Positions 17,919 through 24,986 of a stretch of 64,000 bases of DNA are shown here, piece after piece. This DNA comes from Rivihabitans pingtungensis (lineage in GTDB: Bacteria > Pseudomonadota > Gammaproteobacteria > Burkholderiales > Aquaspirillaceae), in contig NZ_QJKI01000003.1 in the NCBI RefSeq assembly GCF_003201855.1, positions 62,001-126,000 on the forward strand, written 5' to 3'. The number at the start of each line of letters is the position of its first letter. Position 1 is the stretch's first letter. Under the pieces are notes generated by a model. That model had not been told where the DNA came from. It ran no database searches and was given only the letters and a program-made list of their open reading frames with translations. Made by a program: the position numbers and the translations under genes.

Positions 17919-17999
17919 ATGCGTCAATGGCACACCCCGCAAGTGGTCGAAATCGCCCTCGGCCTGGAAATCAACTGCTACATGTGCGCTGAGCTGTAA
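17919..17999 (+). CDS. pqqA: PQQ precursor peptide PqqA
   Basis: 26-codon gene found by reading before pqqB. It has a good ribosome site (CTGGAGGA) and the conserved pair Glu17-x3-Tyr21 (sequence EINCY). These two residues are cross-linked by PqqE with PqqD and excised to form pyrroloquinoline quinone. The N-terminal half (MRQWHTPQVVEIALGLE) is the recognition leader. Two cysteines flank the tyrosine (Cys20, Cys23), which is not typical of the best-known PqqA peptides. The stop is 9 bases before pqqB. Confidence 0.93.
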   Translation: MRQWHTPQVVEIALGLEINCYMCAEL

Positions 18000-18008
18000 G
18001 GCGCGATC

Positions 18009-18932
18009 ATGCTGCGCGCCATTGTTTTAGGCGCCGCCGCCGGCGGCGGTCTGCCGCAGTGGAACTGCGCCTGCCCGGTATGCGCGGCGGTGCGCAGTGG
18101 GCAGGCCGGCGCGCCGCAGACCCAGTCTTCGATTGTGGTCAGCGCCGACGGCGAGCGCTGGGTGTTGATCAACGCCTCCCCTGACATTCGCCAACAATTT
18201 GCCGCCACCCCGGCGCTGCATCCCCGCGCCGTGCGGCACAGCCCGCTGTCGGCAGTGCTGGTGACCAACGCCGACGTCGATCACGTTGCCGGCCTGTTGT
18301 CGCTGCGCGAAGCCCAGCCGTTTGCCCTGTACGCCACCCGCCGGGTGCACAGCGTGCTGGACGCCAACGCCATCTTCAACGTGGTCAACCGCGAACATGT
18401 GCCGCGTCGCCCGGTGCAGCTGAACGAAAGCATGCCGATTCTGGACGCCGCGGGCGAAGCCACCGGCATCTGCATCGAAACCTTCACCGTGCCCGGCAAA
18501 GTGGCGCTGTGGCTGGAAGACCCGAATGCCGAGCGCTTTGGCAGCGTGGCCGAAGACACCATCGGCGTGGCCATCCGCGCCGAAGGCAGCGAGGCCCGGC
18601 TGTTTTACCTGCCCGGCTGCGCCGACGTGCCCGACAGCCTGAAAGCGCGCTTCAAGCCCACCGACACCGTGCTGTTTGACGGCACCACCTACACCGAACA
18701 CGAAATGGCCGAAGCCGGCGTCGGCCAGAAATCCGCCTCGCGCATGGGCCATCTGGTGATGAGCGGCCCACAAGGCACCATTGCCCGGCTGGCCGATGTG
18801 CCGCTGGCGCGCCGTTTGTTCATTCATATCAACAACACCAACCCGGTGTGGCTGCCCGACAGCGAGGCGCGCCGGGAGATTGCCCGCCAGGGTTGGGATC
18901 TCGCCTTCGATGGCATGGAGCTGACATTGTGA
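18009..18932 (+). CDS. pqqB: PQQ biosynthesis protein PqqB
   Basis: 307-residue metallo-beta-lactamase-fold protein. The N-terminus has the PqqB pattern GAAAGGGLPQWNCACPVC (two cysteines) and a metal-binding region VTNADVDHVAGLL near residue 83. PqqB acts in the cytoplasm on the cross-linked tyrosine-derived intermediate, probably as a hydroxylase, before PqqC. It follows pqqA by 9 bases, and its TGA overlaps the ATG of pqqC by one base, so the operon is tightly coupled. Confidence 0.95.
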   Translation: MLRAIVLGAAAGGGLPQWNCACPVCAAVRSGQAGAPQTQSSIVVSADGERWVLINASPDIRQQFAATPALHPRAVRHSPLSAVLVTNADVDHVAGLLSLREAQPFALYATRRVHSVLDANAIFNVVNREHVPRRPVQLNESMPILDAAGEATGICIETFTVPGKVALWLEDPNAERFGSVAEDTIGVAIRAEGSEARLFYLPGCADVPDSLKARFKPTDTVLFDGTTYTEHEMAEAGVGQKSASRMGHLVMSGPQGTIARLADVPLARRLFIHINNTNPVWLPDSEARREIARQGWDLAFDGMELTL

Positions 18933-19678
18933 TGACCCGCCTGACCCGCCTGCTGTCGCCCGACGAGCTGGAAGCCGCCCTGCGCGCCATCGGCCGCGAG
19001 CGCTACCACAACCTGCACCCGTTTCATCACCTCTTGCACGGCGGCAAGCTGTCGCTGGGTCAGGTGCAGGCCTGGGCGCTGAACCGCTACTGTTATCAGG
19101 CGGCGATTCCGCGCAAGGACGCCGCGCTGATCAGCAAGATTCACGACCGCGAACTGCGCCGGGTGTGGGCGCAGCGCATCATCGACCACGATGGCCGCGA
19201 GCAAGAAGAAGGCGGCATCGAGCGCTGGCTGGTGCTGACCGACGGCCTGGGCCTGCCGCGTGACTATGTGATTTCCCGCGAGGGCGCGCTGCCGGCCACG
19301 GTGTTTGCCGTGGAAGCCTATGTGCGCTTTGTCGCCGAACAGCCGCCGGTGGTGGCGGTGTCGTCCTGCCTGACCGAGCTGTTTGCCCCGGCGATTCACA
19401 AAGAGCGCATCGTCGGCATGCTGGAAAACTACGACTTTATCGAAGACCGCGTGCTGGCCTACTTCCGCCGCCGGCTGGACCAAGCGCCGCGCGATGCGGA
19501 TTTTGCCCTGGACTACGTCAAGCGCCACGCGCTGACCATCGCCGAGCAACAAGGCGTGATCGACGCGCTGCTGTTCAAGTGCAATGTGCTGTGGGCGCAG
19601 CTGGACGCGCTGTACGCCGCCTATGTCGCCCCCGGCATGGTTCCGCCTGGCGCCTTCCGCCCCGAGGATTGGGCATGA
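18932..19678 (+). CDS. pqqC: Pyrroloquinoline-quinone synthase PqqC
   Basis: 248-residue cofactor-free oxidase of the TENA/heme-oxygenase-like fold. It carries out the final ring closure and eight-electron oxidation to PQQ. Family motifs are RYHNLHPFHHLLHGGKL near residue 24, NRYCYQAAIPRKDAAL near 51, and EQQGVIDALLFKCNVLW near 208. The start at 18932 is fixed by the TGATG overlap with pqqB; the frame is open 28 codons further, but that part lies inside pqqB. It overlaps pqqD by 4 bases. Confidence 0.95.
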   Translation: MTRLTRLLSPDELEAALRAIGRERYHNLHPFHHLLHGGKLSLGQVQAWALNRYCYQAAIPRKDAALISKIHDRELRRVWAQRIIDHDGREQEEGGIERWLVLTDGLGLPRDYVISREGALPATVFAVEAYVRFVAEQPPVVAVSSCLTELFAPAIHKERIVGMLENYDFIEDRVLAYFRRRLDQAPRDADFALDYVKRHALTIAEQQGVIDALLFKCNVLWAQLDALYAAYVAPGMVPPGAFRPEDWA

Positions 19679-19947
19679 TTGCCGCCGACAGCGTGGTGCG
19701 CCTGGCCCCCGGCGTGCGCATGCAGCAAGACGCCGCGCGCGGCGGCTGGGTGCTGCTGGGGCCCGAGCGCATGCTGGTGCTGGACGACATCGCCCAACTG
19801 GTGATTTCGCGCCTGGCCGGCCAAAGCGCCGGCGAGCTGGTCGCCGCGCTGGCGGTGGAGTTTGACGCGCCGGTCGAGGTGATTGGCGCCGATGTGCTGG
19901 CGCTGCTCAACACCCTGGCAGATAAAGGATTTGTCCGCTATGGCTAG
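19675..19947 (+). CDS. pqqD: PqqD peptide chaperone
   Basis: 90-residue winged-helix RiPP recognition protein that binds the PqqA leader and presents it to PqqE. It shows the PqqD pattern VRLAPGVRMQQD near residue 8 and GWVLLGPERMLVLDD near 23. It starts inside the pqqC stop (ATGA overlap) and its end overlaps the pqqE start by 8 bases. It is a separate gene, not fused to pqqC as in some methylotrophs. Confidence 0.94.
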   Translation: MIAADSVVRLAPGVRMQQDAARGGWVLLGPERMLVLDDIAQLVISRLAGQSAGELVAALAVEFDAPVEVIGADVLALLNTLADKGFVRYG

Positions 19948-21037
19948 CCTGTTGCCCAACACCCTGCCGCTGGCCATGCTGATGGAACTCACCCATCGCT
20001 GCCCGCTGCGCTGCGCCTACTGCTCCAACCCGCTGGCGCTCAGCCCGGCCAGCGCCGAGCTGCCCACCGCCGCCTGGAAAGCCGCGCTGGACGAAGCCGC
20101 CCAGCTGGGCATGCTGCAAGTGCATTTTTCTGGCGGCGAGCCGATGGCGCGCCCGGACTTGATCGAGCAGGTGCGCCACGCCACCGCGCGCGGGCTGTAC
20201 AGCAATTTGATCACCTCTGGCCTGCTGCTGGACGCGCACAAACTGGCCGAACTGGTGGACGCCGGGCTGTCACATGTGCAGCTGAGTTTTCAGGACCTGG
20301 ACGAAGACGGCGCGCAGTGGGTGAGCGGCTATGCTGGCGGGGTGGCGAAAAAACGCGAAGTGGCCGACCGCGTGCTGGCCAGCGGCCTGGCGCTGACGCT
20401 GAATTTTGTCATGACCCGGCACAATGTCTCGCGGCTGTCGGCCATGCTGGATTACGCCGAAAGCCTGGGCGTGGGCCGGGTGGAAGTGGCCAACACCCAA
20501 TACTACGGCTGGGGCCTGAAAAACCGCGCGGCGCTGATTCCCACCCGCGAACAGCTGGACGAGATGAACAGCCTGGTGGCCGAGCGGCGCGCGCGCTGCA
20601 AGGGCCGCATGGTGATTGATTATGTGATCCCGGATTATTACGCCCGCCGGCCCAAGGCCTGTATGGGCGGCTGGGGGCAGCGCTTTATCAATGTGATGCC
20701 GGACGGGACCATCCTGCCCTGTCACGCCGCGCAAACCATCGGCCACCTGAGTTTTCCGCGCTTTCCTGAAAGCAGCCTGCGCGCTGCCTGGTGCGAGCAC
20801 CCCAGCTTTGCCGCCTATCGCGGCGTGGACTGGATGCCCGACCCGTGCGGCAGCTGCGACCACAAAGAACAGGATTGGGGCGGCTGTCGCTGCCAGGCGC
20901 TGGCCCTGGCCGGCGACGCCAGCCAAACCGACCCGGTGTGCGAACGCTCGCCGCAGCACGCACAGGTGGTGGCGCTGGCCATGCGCGAATCGCGCCAGCC
21001 CACGCCTGAGTTAATGCTGCGCCAGCGCCACGCTTAG
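19940..21037 (+). CDS. pqqE: PqqA peptide cyclase PqqE (radical SAM)
   Basis: 365-residue radical SAM enzyme that makes the carbon-carbon bond between Glu17 and Tyr21 of PqqA. The [4Fe-4S]-SAM cysteines are Cys21, Cys25 and Cys28 (CPLRCAYC). FSGGEPMARPDL near 56 is the SAM-contact GGE motif. The C-terminal SPASM domain has further cysteines in ILPCHAAQT, DPCGSCDHKEQDWGGCRC and DPVCERS. It is the last gene of the pqq operon. A short palindrome (GCCACGCT/AGCGTGGC) covers its stop codon, and a strong terminator follows. Confidence 0.96.
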   Translation: MASLLPNTLPLAMLMELTHRCPLRCAYCSNPLALSPASAELPTAAWKAALDEAAQLGMLQVHFSGGEPMARPDLIEQVRHATARGLYSNLITSGLLLDAHKLAELVDAGLSHVQLSFQDLDEDGAQWVSGYAGGVAKKREVADRVLASGLALTLNFVMTRHNVSRLSAMLDYAESLGVGRVEVANTQYYGWGLKNRAALIPTREQLDEMNSLVAERRARCKGRMVIDYVIPDYYARRPKACMGGWGQRFINVMPDGTILPCHAAQTIGHLSFPRFPESSLRAAWCEHPSFAAYRGVDWMPDPCGSCDHKEQDWGGCRCQALALAGDASQTDPVCERSPQHAQVVALAMRESRQPTPELMLRQRHA

Positions 21038-21134
21038 CGTGGCGGCACAACCGTCATCACGGTTTCTCCCTGCTCCCTGGGTATTTGCGGGCGCCGCCTG
21101 GGCCCCGCGCCACGTGTGTCTCGTGGGTGTTTGG

Positions 21135-21162
21135 CCAGCCGGCGTGTCCGGCTGGTTTTTTT
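21135..21162 (+). terminator. Intrinsic terminator of the pqq operon
   Basis: CCAGCCGG / CCGGCTGG with a 5-base loop, then seven T residues. It lies between the convergent pqqE and chemoreceptor genes. Confidence 0.85.
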
Positions 21163-21167
21163 CTGGC

Positions 21168-22304
21168 TCAGGCCGCGGCTTTAGCGCCTTGACCCAGCGC
21201 CATGCCTTCCAGCGTATACGCGCAGGGAATGCTTTCCATCTCGGTCAATAATTCCATCACCTTCACCGACGCACGCTCCATGCGCAGCAGCGACTGCTCG
21301 GCCTCTTTGCGGTCGCCAATCTCCAGCGCCAGCAGCGCATGGCGGGCATAGTCGTGCACCTGCTGATGCGGGGTTTCCAGCTGGCGGAACGCCGGCAGGT
21401 CGGCGCATTCCTGGCTGCCGCGCCCCTGGTAGTACCACTTGCCCAGCCGACAGGTCTGGTGCGAAGCGATGCTGTCCGGCTGGAGCGTGTGGTAGCCCAT
21501 CACCGCCTTGTAGATTTCCAGCTTGAAGACAATGTGATCCAGCTTGACCACTTCCATAAAGCTGACATTGGCGCCGTAGGCAATCGCCTGCGCCATGTCC
21601 TGGGTGTCGTCCACCAGCCGGTGAATGCTGGCGGTGGCGCGGCCACCCACATCGCGGTAGTGCAGAATCTGTTCGCTGGCCTCGCTCACCTGCTGCTTGG
21701 TGGCGCCCGAGGCTTCGCCGATGTCTTCCACCAGCACGTCAATTTCGCGGGTGGCGGCGGCGGTGCGCTCGGCCAGCTTGCGCACTTCGTCGGCCACCAC
21801 GGCAAAACCACGGCCGGATTCACCAGCGCGGGCGGCTTCGATGGCGGCGTTCAGCGCCAAGAGATTGGTCTGGTCGGCCACTTCCTTGATCAGTTGGACA
21901 AACTGGCGGATTTCGCCGGTTTTGCCATCCAGGGTGTCCATGTGCTGGCGGGTTTGCTGCTGGCTGGCGGCAATATGGGTAAAGCTGTCGGTCAGCACAT
22001 CAATCATGCCGCGCGTGCCGTGCAGCGTGGTGGCGGCGTCGGCGGCGCTGACAAAGCAGCTGTCCATGCGCTCGGCCAGGGTGGAAAACGAGGTGCGGAT
22101 ATCGACAATGCTCTGGCAAAACTCGGCAAACGGGTTGCGCAAAGTGCGGTTTTGCTCCACCTCGCCTTGCAAGCCATGACTGGTTTGCTGTTGCTCGGCC
22201 AAAGCGGTTTGCGCGGACTGCAACTCGCGCTGCAACTGGCTGCGTTCGCTTTCGATCTGGTTCAGCCGGGCTTGCAGATCGGCGATCTTTTGACGTCCAA
22301 ACAT
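21168..22304 (-). CDS. Cytosolic chemoreceptor with CZB zinc-binding domain
   Basis: 378-residue soluble methyl-accepting protein without membrane segments. Residues 5-55 form a coiled coil, followed by the signalling hairpin with [19 protein letters not shown] (about 144-162). The C-terminal CZB domain (about 245-340) contains its ligand set: [19 protein letters not shown] and [11 protein letters not shown], i.e. Cys plus three His for zinc. Such receptors sense zinc or oxidants such as hypochlorite in the cytoplasm. The start at 22304 has GGAG 5 bases upstream; nine extra upstream codons are open but unlikely. It is convergent with the pqq operon. Confidence 0.92.
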   Translation of the reverse strand: MFGRQKIADLQARLNQIESERSQLQRELQSAQTALAEQQQTSHGLQGEVEQNRTLRNPFAEFCQSIVDIRTSFSTLAERMDSCFVSAADAATTLHGTRGMIDVLTDSFTHIAASQQQTRQHMDTLDGKTGEIRQFVQLIKEVADQTNLLALNAAIEAARAGESGRGFAVVADEVRKLAERTAAATREIDVLVEDIGEASGATKQQVSEASEQILHYRDVGGRATASIHRLVDDTQDMAQAIAYGANVSFMEVVKLDHIVFKLEIYKAVMGYHTLQPDSIASHQTCRLGKWYYQGRGSQECADLPAFRQLETPHQQVHDYARHALLALEIGDRKEAEQSLLRMERASVKVMELLTEMESIPCAYTLEGMALGQGAKAAA

Positions 22305-22639
22305 GACAACTCCACTGCGCTGGTCAGGCATCTAACCAGGGTGCGCGCAGGGGCGGCGATGTCACATCCGGCCGGCGCGCATGACAATAAAATGACGGTT
22401 CAGTTTATTTTAACATGATATGACCTCGCCCCAGTATGGTGCAAAGTCAAATAAACCCATGATCAATGGCGAGTTTTGCCCCATGAAGGCACGCAAAACC
22501 CCAATAAAAACGCCGCCAGAATAGCGGCGTGAGCAAGTAAGAGGCGCGAACCAAACCCCGTGACGCAATCCTGGCCAGGCGCGCGGCAGTCGCACGGCAA
22601 GGCTGCGCAACAACGCCAGGAGGGTTTTGTGCGCCGCGC
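22305..22639. other. Gap between chemoreceptor and thrB
   Basis: 335 bases holding the AT-rich upstream region of the chemoreceptor (22380-22460), the thrB terminator and repeat copy 4. No gene is seen. Confidence 0.6.
22503..22530 (-). terminator. Intrinsic terminator after thrB
   Basis: On the minus strand ACGCCGC / GCGGCGT with a 7-base loop is followed by TTTTTATT. It lies 110 bases downstream of the thrB stop, beyond repeat copy 4. Confidence 0.75.
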
Positions 22640-22643
22640 TTAC
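22546..22643 (-). repeat. Dispersed intergenic repeat, copy 4
   Basis: Reverse-oriented copy. On the + strand: GCAATCCTGGCCAGGCGCGC, GCACGGCAAGG, CAACAACGCCAGGAGGGTTT and TGTGCGCC. It overlaps the stop codon of thrB, as copy 3 does with the TatD-family gene. Confidence 0.82.
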
Positions 22644-23578
22644 AGCCAGAAATCCTGGCGCTGGCGGTGCAGGGCAACCACCCGCTGGAACTGCGCCGGG
22701 TCTTTGGTGAAAGTCAGCTCACCGGCTTGCGGCAGGTATTTGTCGTACAGGCGCGAGGTCCAGAAGCGCAGGCCAGCGGCGCGCAGCAGCACCGGCCAGG
22801 CGGCTTTTTCGGCGTCGCTGAGCGGGCGCACCGACTGATAGCCGGCCAGCATGGCGCGCGCGCGTTCGCCGTCGATGTCGCCATCCGGCAGCGCGCACCA
22901 GTCGTTCAGGGCAATGGCCAGGTCGTAGGCCAGCACATCGTTGCAGGCATAGTAAAAATCGATAAAGCCCGCCACGCTGTCGCCGTCAAACAGCACATTG
23001 TCGCGGAACAAATCGGCGTGAATCACCCCGGTGGGCAGCGCATCAAAGCGGTGCTCGCTCTGGAAGGCCACTTCTTCGTGCAGCATGGCGGCGTCGGCGG
23101 CGTCCATATGCGGGTAGACCACTTGCGCAGTGGCGCTCCACCAGGCCGGGCCGCGCGGGTTGGCCATGCGCGCCGGGTAAGTGTCGCCGGCCAGATGCAT
23201 ATCGGCCATCATCACCCCCACCGCGCGGCATTGCGCCGGGTTGGGCGCGGCCACGTCGGCGCCACTCAGGCAAGACACCAGGCAGGCCGGCTTGCCGGCC
23301 AGCAGGCTGACAAAGCGGTCGCTGCGGTCGGCCACCGGCGCCGGGCAGGCCACGCCGTGGCGCGCCAGGTGGCTCATCAGGTTCAGATAGTAGGGCAGCT
23401 CTTCCAGCTTGAGCGTTTCAAACAGGGTCAGCACATAGCGGCCCTGCGTGGTGGTGACAAAGTAATTGGTGTTGGTGATGCCGGCAGCGATGCCTTTCAG
23501 TTCGACCAACTGGCCTAGGGTGTATTGCGCCAGCCAGCTTTCCAGCTCGGCCTGGGTGACGGTGGTGTAAACCGACAT
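22640..23578 (-). CDS. thrB: Homoserine kinase (ThrB, APH-like type)
   Basis: 312-residue kinase of the aminoglycoside-phosphotransferase fold; it phosphorylates homoserine for threonine synthesis. Visible features are GIAAGITNTNYFV (ATP loop) near residue 27, the catalytic loop GVIHADLFRDNVLF near 190, and the metal-binding AGFIDFYYACNDVLAYDLA near 207. This ThrB type is common in beta- and gammaproteobacteria and differs from the GHMP kinase of E. coli. The start at 23578 (MSVYTTVTQ) is the family start; 13 upstream codons are open but have no support. Its last codon lies in repeat copy 4. Confidence 0.93.
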   Translation of the reverse strand: MSVYTTVTQAELESWLAQYTLGQLVELKGIAAGITNTNYFVTTTQGRYVLTLFETLKLEELPYYLNLMSHLARHGVACPAPVADRSDRFVSLLAGKPACLVSCLSGADVAAPNPAQCRAVGVMMADMHLAGDTYPARMANPRGPAWWSATAQVVYPHMDAADAAMLHEEVAFQSEHRFDALPTGVIHADLFRDNVLFDGDSVAGFIDFYYACNDVLAYDLAIALNDWCALPDGDIDGERARAMLAGYQSVRPLSDAEKAAWPVLLRAAGLRFWTSRLYDKYLPQAGELTFTKDPAQFQRVVALHRQRQDFWL

Positions 23579-23660
23579 GGGATGTCTCTTGAGGGTTCCG
23601 GGATGGGGGGGCGTCACGGCCTGGCCGTGACGGCGCGTTTTTTGCCTTGGGGCGTGTGCT

Positions 23661-23815
23661 GAGCGCTATTCACAAAACCCTCCTGGCGTGGTTGCCCGAC
23701 GCGGTCGTGCGCCTGGTCAGGTGCGCTGCGCTGGCTAGGCGCACGACCGCAGACAGTACAAGCAGTACGGCAAGGTCACACCACAACGCCAGGGGGTTTT
23801 ATGAGCGGCTCTCAA
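23661..23815. repeat. Dispersed repeat, copy 5, composite palindrome
   Basis: Two left halves of the repeat face each other: TTCACAAAACCCTCCTGGCG...GCGGTCGTGCGCC on one side and GGCGCACGACCGC...CGCCAGGGGGTTTTATGAG on the other. At about 155 bases it could fold into one long cruciform or hairpin. Confidence 0.8.
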
Positions 23816-23852
23816 GGGATGCGCTGATTGATTCAACACGATCAACACCCTG

Positions 23853-23879
23853 AATTCCCGCCTGTGCGGGAATGACGGT
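23853..23879. repeat. REP-like short palindrome
   Basis: ATTCCCGC / GCGGGAAT with a CTGT loop, followed by GACGG. This is the form of the common CATTCCCGC-type extragenic palindromes. It sits just beyond the DUF2782 stop. Confidence 0.55.
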
Positions 23880-23902
23880 TTTTCAGCGTATCCCAGTGGC
23901 GC

Positions 23903-24217
23903 TTAAAAAGTCATCAGCACCCAGCGCGGCACCACCAGCTTGTCGCCGTGGGTGTCGATGCGGTTCATCTTGCCGCTGCCGTCTTCGTCCACCAGATAGT
24001 AAGGCAGGCCGATTTTCGGGGTGACCTTGATGGCGTAAAGCTTGCCGTTCATCCGGTATTCTTCGATTTTTTGCCCGGATTTCTGGATGATGCGCACTTC
24101 CGGCTCGGCCTGGGCAGCGGCGGATTCCTGAATGGTGGGCGGCGGCGGCACATTGGCCGGGGCGGCCAGCGCAGCCAGCGGCGAAAGCAGGGAAAGAGCA
24201 ATAAGAATGCGGCGCAT
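23903..24217 (-). CDS. DUF2782 periplasmic protein
   Basis: 104-residue protein with a signal peptide (RRILIALSLLSPLAALA, cut near residue 19) and a small beta domain with EEYRMNGKLYAIKVTP and YYLVDEDGSGKMNR, the DUF2782 pattern. The function is unknown. Genes of this family lie next to polA and thrB in several betaproteobacteria, and the same neighbourhood is seen here. The start at 24217 gives a proper signal sequence. It is 26 bases downstream of the LOG-family gene and probably co-transcribed with it. Confidence 0.85.
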   Translation of the reverse strand: MRRILIALSLLSPLAALAAPANVPPPPTIQESAAAQAEPEVRIIQKSGQKIEEYRMNGKLYAIKVTPKIGLPYYLVDEDGSGKMNRIDTHGDKLVVPRWVLMTF

Positions 24218-24243
24218 GGTGGGCCTCGTGCAAGCAGGGATGA

Positions 24244-24972
24244 TTAAAGATTAAGCAGTTGTTCGCGTTCTTCGGGCAAGGCCTCGAAGCCGCGCATTTC
24301 GTAATGGCGGAAAATCGCCTCGACAATCTCGCCCGGCTCGTCAATCAGCTGGATCAGCTGCATATCGTCGGCGGCAATCATGCCCTCGGCCACCAGCTGG
24401 GCCTGGAACCAATCCAGCAGCCCCTGCCAGAAGGCGCGCCCCACCAAAATAATGGGAATCTTGCGGCTTTTGCCGGTTTGCACCAGGGTCAGCGCCTCGA
24501 ACATCTCGTCCAGCGTGCCAAAGCCGCCGGGCATCACCACATAGGCCACCGCGTGCTTGACGAACATCACCTTGCGGGAAAAAAAGTGATTGAAGCTCAG
24601 GCTGAGGTCTTGATACTCGTTGGGCTTTTGCTCGTGCGGCAGCTGGATGTTCAAGCCCACTGACGGGCTTTTGCCAAAAAACGCGCCCTTGCTGGCGGCT
24701 TCCATGATACCCGGCCCGCCGCCGGAAATCACCGAAAAGCCGGCGTCGGAAAGCCTGCGGGCGATTTCTTCGGTCAGCTTATAATAGCCATGCGCGCGCG
24801 GCGTGCGTGCGCTGCCAAAAATGCTCACCGCCGGGCTGATTTCACTGAGCGCCTCGGTGGACTCAACAAATTCGGCCATGATTTTCAGCACATGCCAGGC
24901 TTCGCGCGAGCGAAAACGCTGCATGTGCTCTACACGGTCGCTGGCCTGCGGCACTTTATCAGACACGCTCAT
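24244..24972 (-). CDS. LOG-family (lysine decarboxylase-like) nucleotide hydrolase
   Basis: 242-residue Rossmann-like protein of the LOG/TIGR00730 family. It has GSARTPRAHGYY near residue 51, SGGGPGIMEAASKGAF near 80 and the hallmark PGGFGTLDEMFEALT near 147. Members are phosphoribohydrolases acting on nucleoside 5'-monophosphates, including cytokinin riboside phosphates, or related nucleotide-processing enzymes. The larger form with an N-terminal helical extension, as here, is common in proteobacteria. It is divergent from polA with only 14 bases between start codons, so the promoters must overlap. Confidence 0.88.
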   Translation of the reverse strand: MSVSDKVPQASDRVEHMQRFRSREAWHVLKIMAEFVESTEALSEISPAVSIFGSARTPRAHGYYKLTEEIARRLSDAGFSVISGGGPGIMEAASKGAFFGKSPSVGLNIQLPHEQKPNEYQDLSLSFNHFFSRKVMFVKHAVAYVVMPGGFGTLDEMFEALTLVQTGKSRKIPIILVGRAFWQGLLDWFQAQLVAEGMIAADDMQLIQLIDEPGEIVEAIFRHYEMRGFEALPEEREQLLNL

Positions 24973-24986
24973 TGCGGATTGCTTTC

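Larger units (their letters stand above)
23579..23902. other. Gap between thrB and DUF2782 gene
   Basis: 324 bases mostly filled by the composite repeat (copy 5) and a REP-like hairpin. No gene is seen, and thrB transcription from the genes to the right would have to cross both structures. Confidence 0.6.
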
